A stretch of 64,000 bases of DNA from Donghicola tyrosinivorans (GCF_003003355.1 NZ_PVTQ01000007.1:1-64000); one strand, 5' to 3'; shown: positions 26,150-36,939, numbered from the stretch's first letter. Translations and numbers: made by a program. Notes: generated from the sequence alone by a model not told the origin.

Positions 26150-27451
26150 ATGACCCGCCTCTCTTTTGTATCGACCGCAGCCCTCGTGCTGGCCGCCAAC
26201 ACCGCTTTCGCCGAGACCGAGATCACTTGGTGGCACGCAATGGGCGGCGCCCTTGGCGAGACCGTCAACCAGATCGCAACCGATTTTAACGCCAGCCAGT
26301 CTGACTACAAAATCACCCCCGTCTTCAAAGGCACCTACGAAGAGACCCTGACCGCTGGCATCGCCGCCTTCCGCGCGGGCGAGCAGCCCAACATCATGCA
26401 GGTCTACGACGCGGGCGCTGCCACCGTGATCGGCGCGAAAGGCGCAACCATTCCCGTTCAGGATCTGCTGACCGAGAACGATGTTGCCTTCGACATCAAC
26501 AACTACATCTCGGGCGTGCGTTACTTCTACGCGGACGCAGACGGCAAGATGATCGGCATGCCCTTCAACTCGTCCTCGCCCATCATGTATTTCAACACCG
26601 ACGCGATGGCGAAAGCCGGTGTCGAAGCGCCCAAGACCTGGGAAGAGTTCGAAACCGTAACCGCCCCTGCTCTGATCGACGCAGGCTACATCCCGCTGGC
26701 GCAGTCGCACTCGCCCTGGATCTTCGTTGAAAACTTCATGTCGCGCCACAACCTGCCGTTTGCCACCAATGACAACGGCTACACCGGCACTGACACCCAG
26801 ATTCTGGTCAACAACGACGCGCTGAAAATGCACTGGACCAACGTCAAAGAGTGGCTGGATGACGGCAAATACGCTTGGTACGGCGCAAGCTGGGACGACA
26901 ACCAGACCCCCTTCGAAGAAGGCAAGGTTGCGATCTGGCTTGGCTCGTCGGGCTCGTTCGGCGGTCTGATGAAGAAAGACCTGCCGTTCGAATTCTCGGC
27001 CACCTACCTTCCCTACTGGGAAGAAGTGACTACCGAGCCGACCCAGACCTTCATCGGCGGCGCATCGCTGTTCGCAATGGCCGGTCAGCCCGCAGAAGAG
27101 AACAAAGCCACCGCAGCCTTCTTTGAATACCTGACCTCGCCTGAGGTGCAGTACATGTGGCACCGCGAAACCGGCTATGTTCCGATCACCACCGCGGCTT
27201 ATGAACTGGCGAAAGAAGACGGCCACTATGACCGCTTCCCCGCTGCAGAAGTTGGCATCCAGCAGCTGTCGCTGGCCGCAGGTGAGAACACCAAAGGCTA
27301 TCGCATGGGCTTTTACCCCCAGATCCGCGACGTGATGAACCGTGAATTCGGCCGCATCCTGTCGAATGAGACCGACGTTGAAGCCGCTTTCACCACCATC
27401 GAAGCGGAATCGAACGAGCTGCTCTCGCGCTTTGCGATGACCCAGAACTAA
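26150..27451 (+). CDS. ugpB: sn-Glycerol-3-phosphate ABC transporter, binding protein UgpB
   Basis: This periplasmic binding protein (about 433 residues) has a signal peptide ending AFA near residue 20 and starts the mature chain with ETEITWWHAMGG, typical of UgpB. The lobe motif SSPIMYFNTDAM and the ligand-region GGASLFAMAG support this. UgpB captures glycerol-3-phosphate and glycerophosphodiesters. Of the three near in-frame starts (GTG 26138, ATG 26147, ATG 26150), the last has the best spacing from GTGGAG. Codon use here is strongly biased, as expected for a highly expressed binding protein. Two strong hairpins separate it from the permease genes. Confidence 0.88.
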   Translation: MTRLSFVSTAALVLAANTAFAETEITWWHAMGGALGETVNQIATDFNASQSDYKITPVFKGTYEETLTAGIAAFRAGEQPNIMQVYDAGAATVIGAKGATIPVQDLLTENDVAFDINNYISGVRYFYADADGKMIGMPFNSSSPIMYFNTDAMAKAGVEAPKTWEEFETVTAPALIDAGYIPLAQSHSPWIFVENFMSRHNLPFATNDNGYTGTDTQILVNNDALKMHWTNVKEWLDDGKYAWYGASWDDNQTPFEEGKVAIWLGSSGSFGGLMKKDLPFEFSATYLPYWEEVTTEPTQTFIGGASLFAMAGQPAEENKATAAFFEYLTSPEVQYMWHRETGYVPITTAAYELAKEDGHYDRFPAAEVGIQQLSLAAGENTKGYRMGFYPQIRDVMNREFGRILSNETDVEAAFTTIEAESNELLSRFAMTQN

Positions 27452-27498
27452 TCCGATCCATCGGATATTCCGGCGGCTGTATCCCTCACGGCCGCCGG
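27451..27498 (+). promoter_or_regulatory. Tandem intercistronic hairpins between ugpB and ugpA
   Basis: Two stem-loops directly follow ugpB. ATCCGA / TCGGAT (27451-27456, 27461-27466) starts at the last base of the stop codon. CCGGCGGC / GCCGCCGG (27470-27477, 27491-27498) is followed by TTTCCTTT. Such structures after binding-protein genes usually stabilise the upstream message or cause partial termination, giving more UgpB than permease. Confidence 0.65.
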
Positions 27499-27523
27499 TT
27501 TCCTTTACCCCGACGGAGCATGC

Positions 27524-28405
27524 ATGAAGCGCGCTGGTTTCTCGAACCGTTGGCTGCCGATCCTGTTTCTGATCCCGCAGCTTGCGATCATTTTTATCTT
27601 TTTCTACTGGCCCGCAGCCCATGCCATCCGGTCTTCGTTTTACCTGCAAGACCCCTTCGGCTTTGGCGAGACCTTCGTCGGCCTGAAGAACTACACCGCC
27701 ATGTTCAACTCCGCCGCCTATCTGCGGTCGGCGTGGTTCACGGTGATCTTTACCGTGATCGTCACCTTCCTATCCCTCTCGATTGCGCTGCTGCTGGCGG
27801 TCAAAGCGGACAAGGTCATTCGCGGCGCCAAGACCTATCGCACCTTGCTGATGTGGGTCTACGCTGTCGCGCCCCCCGTGGCGGGCGTTATCGGCCTGAT
27901 ACTCTTTGATCAGTCGTGGGGACCGATCAAGGATTTCGTCGCCCTCTTCGGCTGGGATTTCCGCCTTGGGGTCGACTATTTTGACACCGCCTTTGCCATG
28001 GTGACCATCTCGGTCTGGAAGCAACTGCCGGTGAACTTCATCTTCTTTCTCTCGGGCCTGCAAGCGATCCCCAAATCCGTGCGCGAGGCTGCGCTGATCG
28101 ACAATCGCTCCGCCTCGGGGCGGTTCTGGGATGTGACCTTTCCACTGCTGGCGCCCACGGGGTTCTTTCTGCTGATCATCAACATCACCTATTCGCTGTT
28201 CGACACCTTCGGCGTTATCGACACCGTGGTGAAGGGCGAACCCGGAAACAACCCGATGACCCTTGTCTACAAGGTCTATGTGGACGGGTTCCGTGGGAAT
28301 GACCTTGGCGGGTCATCTGCCCAGTCGGTCATCCTGATGATCCTTGTTCTGGCCCTGACCATCTTCCAGTTCCGCATGGTCGAGCGGCGCATCCACTACA
28401 CCTAA
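27524..28405 (+). CDS. ugpA: Glycerol-3-phosphate ABC transporter permease UgpA
   Basis: This 293-residue inner-membrane permease has six predicted helices and a MalF/UgpA-type EAA loop (VREAALIDNRSASGRFWDVTFPLL, about residues 186-209). With UgpE it forms the channel driven by UgpC. It follows ugpB after 72 bp and precedes ugpE by 11 bp. Confidence 0.88.
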   Translation: MKRAGFSNRWLPILFLIPQLAIIFIFFYWPAAHAIRSSFYLQDPFGFGETFVGLKNYTAMFNSAAYLRSAWFTVIFTVIVTFLSLSIALLLAVKADKVIRGAKTYRTLLMWVYAVAPPVAGVIGLILFDQSWGPIKDFVALFGWDFRLGVDYFDTAFAMVTISVWKQLPVNFIFFLSGLQAIPKSVREAALIDNRSASGRFWDVTFPLLAPTGFFLLIINITYSLFDTFGVIDTVVKGEPGNNPMTLVYKVYVDGFRGNDLGGSSAQSVILMILVLALTIFQFRMVERRIHYT

Positions 28406-28416
28406 GAGGACCCGCG

Positions 28417-29277
28417 ATGTCTGTTTCCAAACGCTTCCGCTGGTCCGCCGTTCTGGACCATTCGATCCTGATTATCGGGTCGCTGATCATGATCCTGCCT
28501 GTGGTGATGCTGCTTCAAATGGCCTCGACCACGGACATCCACACGATGAAGAACGGCCCCGGCCTGATCTTTGGCGACCAACTGCCCGTGAACTTTGAAA
28601 AGGCCATGTTCAAGGCTGACGGCTTTACGGGCGCGAATACCGGCGTCCGGATGCTGTACAATTCGATGATCCTTGGCTTTGGCTTTGCCATTGGCAAAAT
28701 CGTCATCGGGATGATGGCCGCCTATGCCATCGTCTATTTCCGCCTGCGGTTCGCCACGCTGGCCTTCTGGGTCATTTTCACCACGCTCTTGTTGCCGCTT
28801 GAGGTACGCATCCTACCCTCATACGAGATCGTCCAGCGCCTCGGGATGCTGAACACCTATCAGGGCCTGATCATCCCTCTGATCGCCTCGGCCACGGCAA
28901 CGTTCTTCTTCCGGCAGTTCTTCCGATCAATCCCCGAAGAACTGGTCGAGGCCGCACGCATCGACGGTGCCGGTCCCATCAAGTTCTTCGTCGATATTCT
29001 GGTGCCCCTGTCGCGCACCATGATCGCGGCGATGTTCATCATCATGTTTGTCTACGGCTGGAACCAGTACCTCTGGCCCACGATGATCACCACAGAAGAG
29101 GGCATGTTTACCCTAGTGCGCGGGATCAAGCAGATCACCCAGACGCTAGAGGGCACCAACCTGCCTGAATACGGCCGATCCAACCTGCTGGCGATCATCG
29201 CAATCCTGCCCCCCGTTCTAATCGTCATCTTTTTCCAGAGCTGGTTCGTCAAAGGCCTGACGGAATCCGACAAGTAA
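28417..29277 (+). CDS. ugpE: Glycerol-3-phosphate ABC transporter permease UgpE
   Basis: This 286-residue second permease has six predicted helices and the EAA loop [19 protein letters not shown] near residue 182. It is of the MalG/UgpE type and pairs with UgpA. It is placed 11 bp from both neighbours, so all four transporter genes form one operon. Confidence 0.88.
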   Translation: MSVSKRFRWSAVLDHSILIIGSLIMILPVVMLLQMASTTDIHTMKNGPGLIFGDQLPVNFEKAMFKADGFTGANTGVRMLYNSMILGFGFAIGKIVIGMMAAYAIVYFRLRFATLAFWVIFTTLLLPLEVRILPSYEIVQRLGMLNTYQGLIIPLIASATATFFFRQFFRSIPEELVEAARIDGAGPIKFFVDILVPLSRTMIAAMFIIMFVYGWNQYLWPTMITTEEGMFTLVRGIKQITQTLEGTNLPEYGRSNLLAIIAILPPVLIVIFFQSWFVKGLTESDK

Positions 29278-29288
29278 GGAAGTTTCTC

Positions 29289-30322
<1,034 letters not shown>

Positions 30323-30326
<4 letters not shown>

Positions 30327-31348
30327 CCATCGCCCTGCCAACCTACGGCCCTGTCACCCAGTCCGTTCCCGAACTGACGCCTGTGACCGAAGTGCAAAAA
30401 GCCGCGATCCTCAAAGCCCCGCGCACCAGTACCGCCCATCAGGACTTACTGGCTGCGATGCCCTGCATGCATCAGATCCAAATGGGCGGCACGGGCGCTG
30501 CTGCGCTGCCTGCCGCCCCACGCATTCTGGCATGGAACCTTGAACGCTGCCTTTTCCCGCAGGCATCCGCCGATCTGGCGCAGGCCCACGGGGCGGATGT
30601 GCTGCTGCTGTCCGAGATGGACCTAGGCATGGCTCGTACCGGCCAGCGCAACACCACCGCAGAAATGGCGCAAGCCCTTGGCATGAGCTACGCCTACGGG
30701 ATCGAGTTCTTTGAGATGGGCCTTGGCAGCCCGACCGAGCTGGAATTTTGCACCGACAAAACCAACAGCCTCGGTTGGCACGGTAACGCGATCCTGTCGA
30801 AATCACCCCTGACGCTCGTGGCGATGCTACGACTGGACGATCACGGCCATTGGTTCGCCAGCGATTTCGGGGCAGACCCGATGCAGCCCCGCATCGGCGG
30901 ACGTATGGCGCTGCTGGCCGAGGTTCCGACCGAAGCTGGTCCGATCTGCGTGGTCTCGACCCATCTGGAAAGCAATTCCGGCCCCGCGCACCGCGCGGCC
31001 CAGATGGCGCGCCTTCGCGCGGCGATCGACAGCTTTGCGCCGAACATGCCTGTTGTGATTGGCGGCGATCTGAACACTGGCAACCATTGCCCGCCCGATT
31101 TCGACTGGCAGCAAGAAAGCCTGTTCCATGAGACGGAAAATCTTGGCTACAGCTGGCAGGCCACACCTGCGGGGATGACCACGCGCCCTAGCCTGATCAC
31201 CCGTTTTCCCGATCGCACAATGAAGCTGGACTGGTTCGCCCATCGCGGCCTGAGCCACGCAAACAGCGCCCTGATCCCCGCGCTGGACCCGAAAGGGCAG
31301 CCCCTTTCGGATCACGACGCGATTATTGCGCAGTTCTGCCGCGCTTAG
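30323..31348 (+). CDS. Endonuclease/exonuclease/phosphatase-family phosphodiesterase in the ugp operon
   Basis: This 341-residue protein has the DNase I-like EEP fold: [46 protein letters not shown] and the final [11 protein letters not shown] motif carry the expected Asn, Glu, His and Asp metal or catalytic residues. It starts with GTG overlapping ugpC by 4 bp, in the position where ugp operons often carry ugpQ, a GDPD-fold glycerophosphodiester phosphodiesterase. I infer that it cleaves glycerophosphodiesters or phospholipid headgroups to supply glycerol-3-phosphate, but the fold is unrelated to UgpQ and the substrate is untested. There is no signal peptide. Confidence 0.8.
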
Positions 31349-31773
31349 CGGCGTTTGGGGGCTACGGGCTGATAACCCTCGCCCACCACGCGGATCATAC
31401 CGCCGGCCACGTCGATAACCTCGTGGTCGGTCAGTTCTGCCACCATCCGGCTGGCCATTGAGGTCCGGTTGCCCGAGCGGCAGATCAAAGCCAACTTTTG
31501 CCCCTCTGCTAGGTGCGGTGTCACCATCGACATGAATGCGTCAGGATGCGCGAAAGGCACAAGCAATGCGCCCTCAACGACACCGGTCGCGGCCCATTCT
31601 TCGGGCTGGCGGATATCCACCAGCAGGATATTCGGGTCCGACGCCAGTTCCGCGCCACTTAACGCCTGTGAAGACAGGTTCGCGGGGGCACCAGCCGCCC
31701 GCATTCTAAGATTTCCATATAGCCCGGCCATAAGTGCCACAGCAGCCCCCGCAATCCAGTAACGACGTTGCAT
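31345..31773 (-). CDS. Membrane-anchored rhodanese-domain protein
   Basis: This 142-residue protein has an N-terminal membrane or signal segment (residues 6-22) and a single rhodanese domain with the active-site loop CRSGNRTS (cysteine near residue 98) and the LLVDIRQPEEWAATGVVEGALLVP strand-turn pattern. It probably handles sulfur transfer or thiol chemistry in the periplasm. The stop overlaps the convergent phosphodiesterase gene by 4 bp. No sulfur-oxidation genes are adjacent. Confidence 0.8.
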   Translation of the reverse strand: MQRRYWIAGAAVALMAGLYGNLRMRAAGAPANLSSQALSGAELASDPNILLVDIRQPEEWAATGVVEGALLVPFAHPDAFMSMVTPHLAEGQKLALICRSGNRTSMASRMVAELTDHEVIDVAGGMIRVVGEGYQPVAPKRR

Positions 31774-31854
31774 TCAATTTTTCCTATATGTTTCTCAACA
31801 TCTAGAATGCAAGTGCCGCCAGCGCAAGAGTGATATGCAAAAAACGATATGTGT

Positions 31855-32490
31855 CTAGGCGTCGCCCGTATAGCCGATCCGTGCCCTAAAGCGGGCCATC
31901 TCAATCTCGGGGGGGCGTTGACCGGTGTAAATCTCGACGTAGTTGGGAAAGCGTTTCAGACGCACGTCCAGCGGCTCTTCCACCCCCATTGAGATATAGC
32001 CGATCTGCACCAGATAAATCGTCCGCGCCCGCACATCCGCATCATCAGGCGCATGGCCCCAACGCTCTAACATGGTGCGCAGTGCCTCAAGGCGGGCGGC
32101 ATCGGCAGCCTGTAGCCGTGCCATCGCTGTGGCGTCCTGCTGAGACCACGCCCGCACGGCAACTTCGAACCCTGCATCAAACTGGCTGTCAGACAGGAAC
32201 AGACTGATCACGTTCAACATCGCCTCGGTCTCGGTCGCGGCGAATTCCGTTGTGGCGGCAACCAAGTGGCGGGTGGTGGCCTGCTCCCAACGATCCAGCA
32301 GACCGGACAGTAGCTCCTGCCGATCCTTGAAAAACCAGTAAAAGCTGGTGCGCGACAGCTTCAGGCGATTGGCCAGCGGCATGATCTTGACCGCATCCAC
32401 GCCCTTTTCCACTAGCAGCGCTTGCGCCGCATCCAGCCACACCTCGGGCGAGCCGCGCCAGCCGCGCTCTGGAAGATCATCCTGTGTCAT
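31855..32490 (-). CDS. TetR-family regulator
   Basis: This 211-residue regulator has the TetR helix-turn-helix KIMPLANRLKLSRTSFYWFFKDRQELL near residues 35-60. The C-terminal ligand domain is not assignable. It is divergent from the OYE-type flavoenzyme gene at 32731, with a 240-bp gap, and likely controls it. Confidence 0.78.
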   Translation of the reverse strand: MTQDDLPERGWRGSPEVWLDAAQALLVEKGVDAVKIMPLANRLKLSRTSFYWFFKDRQELLSGLLDRWEQATTRHLVAATTEFAATETEAMLNVISLFLSDSQFDAGFEVAVRAWSQQDATAMARLQAADAARLEALRTMLERWGHAPDDADVRARTIYLVQIGYISMGVEEPLDVRLKRFPNYVEIYTGQRPPEIEMARFRARIGYTGDA

Positions 32491-32730
32491 AGGGACATTG
32501 ATACGGCACGCGAGACAAAGACCTCAAGCAGAATCAGCAAACATCGCCGACTTCTGTACAGTCATGTCCAATTACCGAACACCACCAAAACCCTAAATAA
32601 CTAGGCGCAATCCATTCAACTCACCGAAATATTTACCGCGTTTGGCAGGCCCTTCAGATTCAATCTTGACACAAGTGAACATTTTGAAAATCGTGGACAA
32701 CAACACAGCCATTCCAAGCACAGGTCCGCC

Positions 32731-34767
32731 ATGTCCAACGATCCCCTTTTGCAGCCCTACCAGTTAAAGCACCTGACCCTGCGCAACAGGATCATGATCA
32801 CCAGCCATGAGCCTGCCTACCCCGAGGATGGCATGCCCAAAGAACGCTACCGCGCCTATCATGTGGAGCGGGCCAAGGCCGGTGTGGCGCTGACGATGAC
32901 GGCGGGATCAGCCTCGATCTCGCGGGACAGCCCGCCGGTCTTCAACAACATTCTGGCGTGGAAGGATGAGGTTGTCGGCTGGATGAAGCAGATGGTGGAC
33001 GAATGCCACGATCACGGCGCTGCTGTCATGATCCAGCTTAGCCACCTTGGCCGACGCACCCGCTGGGACAAGGGCGACTGGCTGCCGGTGATCGCCCCCG
33101 GCTATGACCGCGAACCCGCGCACCGCGCCTTCCCCAAACTAATGGAAGAATGGGACCGGACCCGCGTCATTCGCGACTTTGCCGATGCAGCCGAGCGCAT
33201 GAAGGCTGCAGGTGTTGATGGCATCGAACTTGAGGCCTACGGCCACCTGCTGGAGCAGTTCTGGTCGCCCCTCACCAACGATCTTGAGGACGGCTACAAC
33301 GGCTCGATCGAGAACCGCCTGCGTTTCACCCTTGAGGTACTGCAAGCCATCCGCGACCGCTGTGGCGAAGATTTCATTGTCGGCCTGCGCTATACGGGCG
33401 ATCAGGTGATGGAAGGCGGCATGGGCAAGGACGAAGGCCTGAAGGTCAGCCAGATGCTGAAAGCCAGCGGGCTTGTAGACTTTCTGAACGTGGTGCGCGG
33501 CCAGATCGCCACCGATCCGGGCCTGACCGACCTGATCCCGATCCAAGGAATGCGCAACGCGCCCCATCTGGATTTCGCGGGTGAAATCCGTGCGGCGACC
33601 AACTTCCCCACCTTCCATGCGGCGAAAATCCCAGATGTCGCCACCGCCCGTCACGCCATCGCCAGCGGCAAGCTGGATATGGTGGGTATGACCCGCGCCC
33701 ATATGGCCGACCCCCATTTGGTGCGCAAAGTGATTGAGGGGCGCGAAGATGACATTCGTCCTTGCGTCGGCGCCAACTACTGTCTGGATCGCATTTATCA
33801 GGGCGGCATGGCCCTGTGTCTGCACAACCCATCCACAGGACGGGAGATCGAGCAACCACACGCCATCGCCAAAGCCCCCGCGAAAAAGCAGATCACCATT
33901 GTCGGCGCAGGTCCCGCAGGCATGGAGGCCGCCCGCGTTGCCGCCGAACGCGGCCATAACGTCACCGTCTTTGAGGCCGCCGACCAGCCCGGTGGCCAAA
34001 TCCGCCTGACCGCCCTGCAAGAGCGGCGGCGCGAGATGTCTTCGATCATCGCGTGGCGTTTTGATCAGGCGACCAAGCTGGGGGTCACTTTCAACTTCAA
34101 CACCTTTGCCGAGGCACAGGACGTGCTGGCCACCAACCCCGATGAGGTGATCATCGCCACCGGCGGCCTGCCCTATACGGACATCCTGCGGGAAGGAAAC
34201 GATCTGGTGGTCTCCAGCTGGGACATCCTATCGGGCGATGTGAAACCGGGCAGCAATGTGCTGATCTTTGATGATGCGGGCGATCATGCGGGTCTGATGG
34301 CGGCGGATGTGATCTCGGCCACGGGCGCGAAGGTAGAAATCGTGACGCCCGACCGCAGCTTTGCCCCCGAAGTGATGGCCATGAACCTTGTGCCCTACAT
34401 GCGGGCTTTGCAGGGGCGTGACACGACCTTCACCGTCACGTGGCGTCTGATGGATGTGCGCAAAGACGGCAACCAACTGACAGCGGTTCTGGGTTCGGAC
34501 TATGGCGCCGTGTCCCGCGAACGGCAGGTGGACCAAGTGGTGGTCAACTACGGCACGCGTCCGTTGGATGATCTATATTTTGACCTCAAATCCCAGTCCA
34601 GCAACTTGGGCGAGGTGGACTATGACGCCCTCTCGACCGGCACGGGGCAAGAGGTTGTGCGCAACCCCGATGGGGCCTTCCGCCTGTTCCGGATCGGGGA
34701 TGCTATCTCGGCGCGCAACACCCACGCGGCGATCTATGACGCCCTGCGGATCGTCCGCGATCTATAA
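32731..34767 (+). CDS. OYE-type NADH:flavin oxidoreductase fused to FAD/NAD(P)-binding domain
   Basis: This 678-residue protein has the two-part layout of 2,4-dienoyl-CoA reductase and trimethylamine dehydrogenase: an FMN barrel (residues about 5-340), a cysteine cluster, and a dinucleotide-binding half starting at ITIVGAGPAGMEAARVAAERG near residue 389. The barrel has AYGHLLEQFWSPLTN. The iron-sulfur region reads CVGANYC and then C 12 residues later (C345, C351, C363), so one of the four usual 4Fe-4S cysteines is replaced by Ala348 and the spacing is one residue shorter. Members with this pattern have been annotated as N-methylproline demethylase-like, from memory. A demethylase of a methylated amine is therefore possible. 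A TetR gene is divergent. Confidence 0.75.
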   Translation: MSNDPLLQPYQLKHLTLRNRIMITSHEPAYPEDGMPKERYRAYHVERAKAGVALTMTAGSASISRDSPPVFNNILAWKDEVVGWMKQMVDECHDHGAAVMIQLSHLGRRTRWDKGDWLPVIAPGYDREPAHRAFPKLMEEWDRTRVIRDFADAAERMKAAGVDGIELEAYGHLLEQFWSPLTNDLEDGYNGSIENRLRFTLEVLQAIRDRCGEDFIVGLRYTGDQVMEGGMGKDEGLKVSQMLKASGLVDFLNVVRGQIATDPGLTDLIPIQGMRNAPHLDFAGEIRAATNFPTFHAAKIPDVATARHAIASGKLDMVGMTRAHMADPHLVRKVIEGREDDIRPCVGANYCLDRIYQGGMALCLHNPSTGREIEQPHAIAKAPAKKQITIVGAGPAGMEAARVAAERGHNVTVFEAADQPGGQIRLTALQERRREMSSIIAWRFDQATKLGVTFNFNTFAEAQDVLATNPDEVIIATGGLPYTDILREGNDLVVSSWDILSGDVKPGSNVLIFDDAGDHAGLMAADVISATGAKVEIVTPDRSFAPEVMAMNLVPYMRALQGRDTTFTVTWRLMDVRKDGNQLTAVLGSDYGAVSRERQVDQVVVNYGTRPLDDLYFDLKSQSSNLGEVDYDALSTGTGQEVVRNPDGAFRLFRIGDAISARNTHAAIYDALRIVRDL

Positions 34768-34859
34768 CGCTACGTCACCCGCTTTGGCCTTGGTGCCTTG
34801 GCGGGTGACTTCTCCCCTCTTCCCCGCGCAGACTGAGAACAAGGATGTAGGGGGAAATC

Positions 34860-35285
34860 ATGACCGACGCTCTGTTCGCACGGGTTCAGGACAGTTTCGA
34901 CAAACAAGGCCTAATGCACCATCTGGGGGCCACCTTGCATGAGGTGCGCGAAGGCTATGTGGCGATCCGCATGGCCTACCGCCCGGAACTGACCCAGCAG
35001 CACGGATATTTTCATGCGGGCGGGTTGTCCTCGATCGCGGATAGCGCAGGTGGCTATGCGGGCCTGACCTGCTTTGTGGACGGCATGAATGTGCTGACGG
35101 TCGAGTTCAAGATCAACCTCATCAACCCAGCCAAAGGCGACTATCTTGAAGCGACCGGCCAAGTGGTCAAATCCGGGCGCACCCTGACCGTCTGCCAACT
35201 CGAGGTCTTTGCCGTCACCGAAGGCACCCGCACCCTAGTCGCAATCGGCCAGCAGACCCTGATTGCAGTTCCCGACCGGACATGA
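34860..35285 (+). CDS. PaaI-type hotdog thioesterase
   Basis: This 141-residue hotdog-fold protein has the PaaI pattern QQHGYFHAGGLSSIADSAGGYAGL, in which HAG and the following Asp form the active site, and VEFKINLINPAKGDYLEATG. It probably hydrolyses an acyl-CoA thioester. An AGGGGGA ribosome site precedes the ATG. It follows the flavoenzyme gene by 92 bp and may be in the same operon. Confidence 0.82.
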   Translation: MTDALFARVQDSFDKQGLMHHLGATLHEVREGYVAIRMAYRPELTQQHGYFHAGGLSSIADSAGGYAGLTCFVDGMNVLTVEFKINLINPAKGDYLEATGQVVKSGRTLTVCQLEVFAVTEGTRTLVAIGQQTLIAVPDRT

Positions 35286-35938
35286 GACAGGACGCCCAAA
35301 AGGCGCCCTTACATGACCATTCCCTTCGACAATCTGGCAACCTTTGCCGTTGCGGAATGCTGCTTGGACTTGCGCCAGGGCCAGACAACATCTTTGTCAT
35401 CACCCTTTCGGCCCTCAATGGACGTCGGGCCGGATTGCAGGTGGTTCTAGGGCTGTGCTCGGGGCTTGTCCTGCATACTCTGGCGGTCGCCTTTGGGGTC
35501 GCGGCGCTGATCAAGGCCAGCGCCCTTGCTTTTCTGGCGCTGAAGATATGCGGCGTCGGCTATCTGCTGTATCTGGCGCTCGGAGCCTTTCGCGCAGGGC
35601 CGCAGCAGGCAAGCACTGCGCCGCAATCCTCGGGCAAGCGGCTTTACCTGCGCGGCTTGGTGATGAATGTGACCAACCCCAAGGTGCTGATCTTTTTCCT
35701 CGCGTTTCTGCCCCAATTCGCCACCCCAGCGAATGGTCCCGTCTTCTGGCAAATCCTGAGCCTTGGCGGGGTATTCATCCTGATCACATTGATCGAGTTC
35801 AGCCTGTTCGCCCTTCTGGCAGGCAGCCTTCGAAACGTTCTAACCGGATCACCCCGCGTACAGATCATCATGAACCGCGTTGCGGGACTGGTCTTTGTGG
35901 GGCTGGCGGCGAAACTGGCCCTCAGCCAGCGTTTGTGA
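35282..35938 (+). CDS. LysE/RhtB-family amino-acid exporter, probable N-terminal frameshift
   Basis: The body is a normal LysE-family exporter: LLGLAPGPDNIFVITLSALNG, a second helix bundle and the conserved NVTNPKVLIFFLAFLPQF. The N-terminus is broken. A good start at 35313 reads MTIPFDNLATFAVAE, the expected first helix, but in a different frame. Adding one A after position 35357 would join it to MLLGLAPGPDN. As it stands, translation could begin at 35282 (overlapping the thioesterase stop, giving an odd hydrophilic leader) or at the ATG at 35357, losing half of the first membrane helix. Either a recent single-base deletion or a sequencing error explains this. Confidence 0.7.
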   Translation: MRQDAQKAPLHDHSLRQSGNLCRCGMLLGLAPGPDNIFVITLSALNGRRAGLQVVLGLCSGLVLHTLAVAFGVAALIKASALAFLALKICGVGYLLYLALGAFRAGPQQASTAPQSSGKRLYLRGLVMNVTNPKVLIFFLAFLPQFATPANGPVFWQILSLGGVFILITLIEFSLFALLAGSLRNVLTGSPRVQIIMNRVAGLVFVGLAAKLALSQRL

Positions 35939-36030
35939 CCCGATATCCCCTGCGGCGCGGCACAAAGCTGTACCGCGTCCCGAAATAGGCGTAGGCAGAA
36001 AGCAAACACCCTTCTGACAAGAGTAAGCCC

Positions 36031-36939
36031 TTGCTGCTACTGACCATCTGGCCCCTTTTCGCGCTGATTTGCCTTGGCTTTGTGCTGTATCGCAAAGGCT
36101 TTCCCGATATGGGCTTTTGGTCCGCAGCCGAGCGTTTGAACTATTTCCTGCTGTTTCCGGCTCTTTTGGTCGCCAGCCTTGCCCGAGCGCCTGTCCGCGA
36201 TCCCGAAGTGCTGCGCCTTGGCCTTGCGGCAGTGGTCACGATCCTGTTGGCCTTCACCGGCTTTGTCATCGCGCGGCGTCTGCGCCCCACGCCTGCCGCA
36301 CGGTTTGGCCCTGCGGTGCAAGGGGCGGTGCGGTTCAACACCTATCTGGGCCTTGCCATCACCGGCAGTCTTGCCGGCCCCGAGGGGCTTCAGCGCGCCG
36401 CTGTCTATCTGGCTGTCTGTGTGCCGGTGGTCAACGTCCTGTCGATCCTTGCCCTGACCGAAAAAGGGCAAGGTCGCGGCGTCCTCAGCCTACTGCGCGC
36501 GATCCTGACCAACCCTCTGATTTTAGGATGTCTGGCGGGGCTGGCGCTATCAATCAGTGGCATCGGCCTGCCCTTCGGCACGGACCGGTTTCTGGACCTT
36601 CTGGCCAAAAGCAGCCTTCCTCTGGGCCTTTTGTGCGTGGGGGCCGCCCTACGCCCTGCAAGCATGACCAAAGACCTGCCCGTCATCATCGGCAACAGCG
36701 CCATCCGTCTGGGTATCATGCCCTTACTGGCGGCCACCGTCGGCTGGTTCTTCGGCCTTCAGGGGCCGGAGGCACTGACTTTGGTGGTTTTCTCGGCAAT
36801 TCCGACGGCAGCTGCCTCTTACGTACTGACCCAGCAAATGAAAGGCGACGGCACGCTTATGGCAGGCCTTGTAACGGGTCAGACCCTGATTGCCATTGTG
36901 ACAATTCCTCTAATGCTGCAACTGCTGGGACTGGCCTGA
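36031..36939 (+). CDS. AEC-family (auxin efflux carrier-like) transporter
   Basis: This 302-residue integral membrane protein has about ten predicted helices and the AEC pattern FNTYLGLAITGSL in the first half and SSLPLGLLCVGAALRP in the second. Bacterial members carry organic acids such as malate or malonate. The start is a TTG at 36031 with a weak GAGTAAG upstream, so the first few residues are uncertain. There is no linked metabolic gene to define the substrate. Confidence 0.78.
   Translation: MLLLTIWPLFALICLGFVLYRKGFPDMGFWSAAERLNYFLLFPALLVASLARAPVRDPEVLRLGLAAVVTILLAFTGFVIARRLRPTPAARFGPAVQGAVRFNTYLGLAITGSLAGPEGLQRAAVYLAVCVPVVNVLSILALTEKGQGRGVLSLLRAILTNPLILGCLAGLALSISGIGLPFGTDRFLDLLAKSSLPLGLLCVGAALRPASMTKDLPVIIGNSAIRLGIMPLLAATVGWFFGLQGPEALTLVVFSAIPTAAASYVLTQQMKGDGTLMAGLVTGQTLIAIVTIPLMLQLLGLA

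Noticed and set aside
35282-35356. Hydrophilic leader of the LysE-type protein as a real N-terminal extension
   Set aside because: The alternate frame from 35313 encodes the normal first helix, so the leader is better explained by a frameshift.
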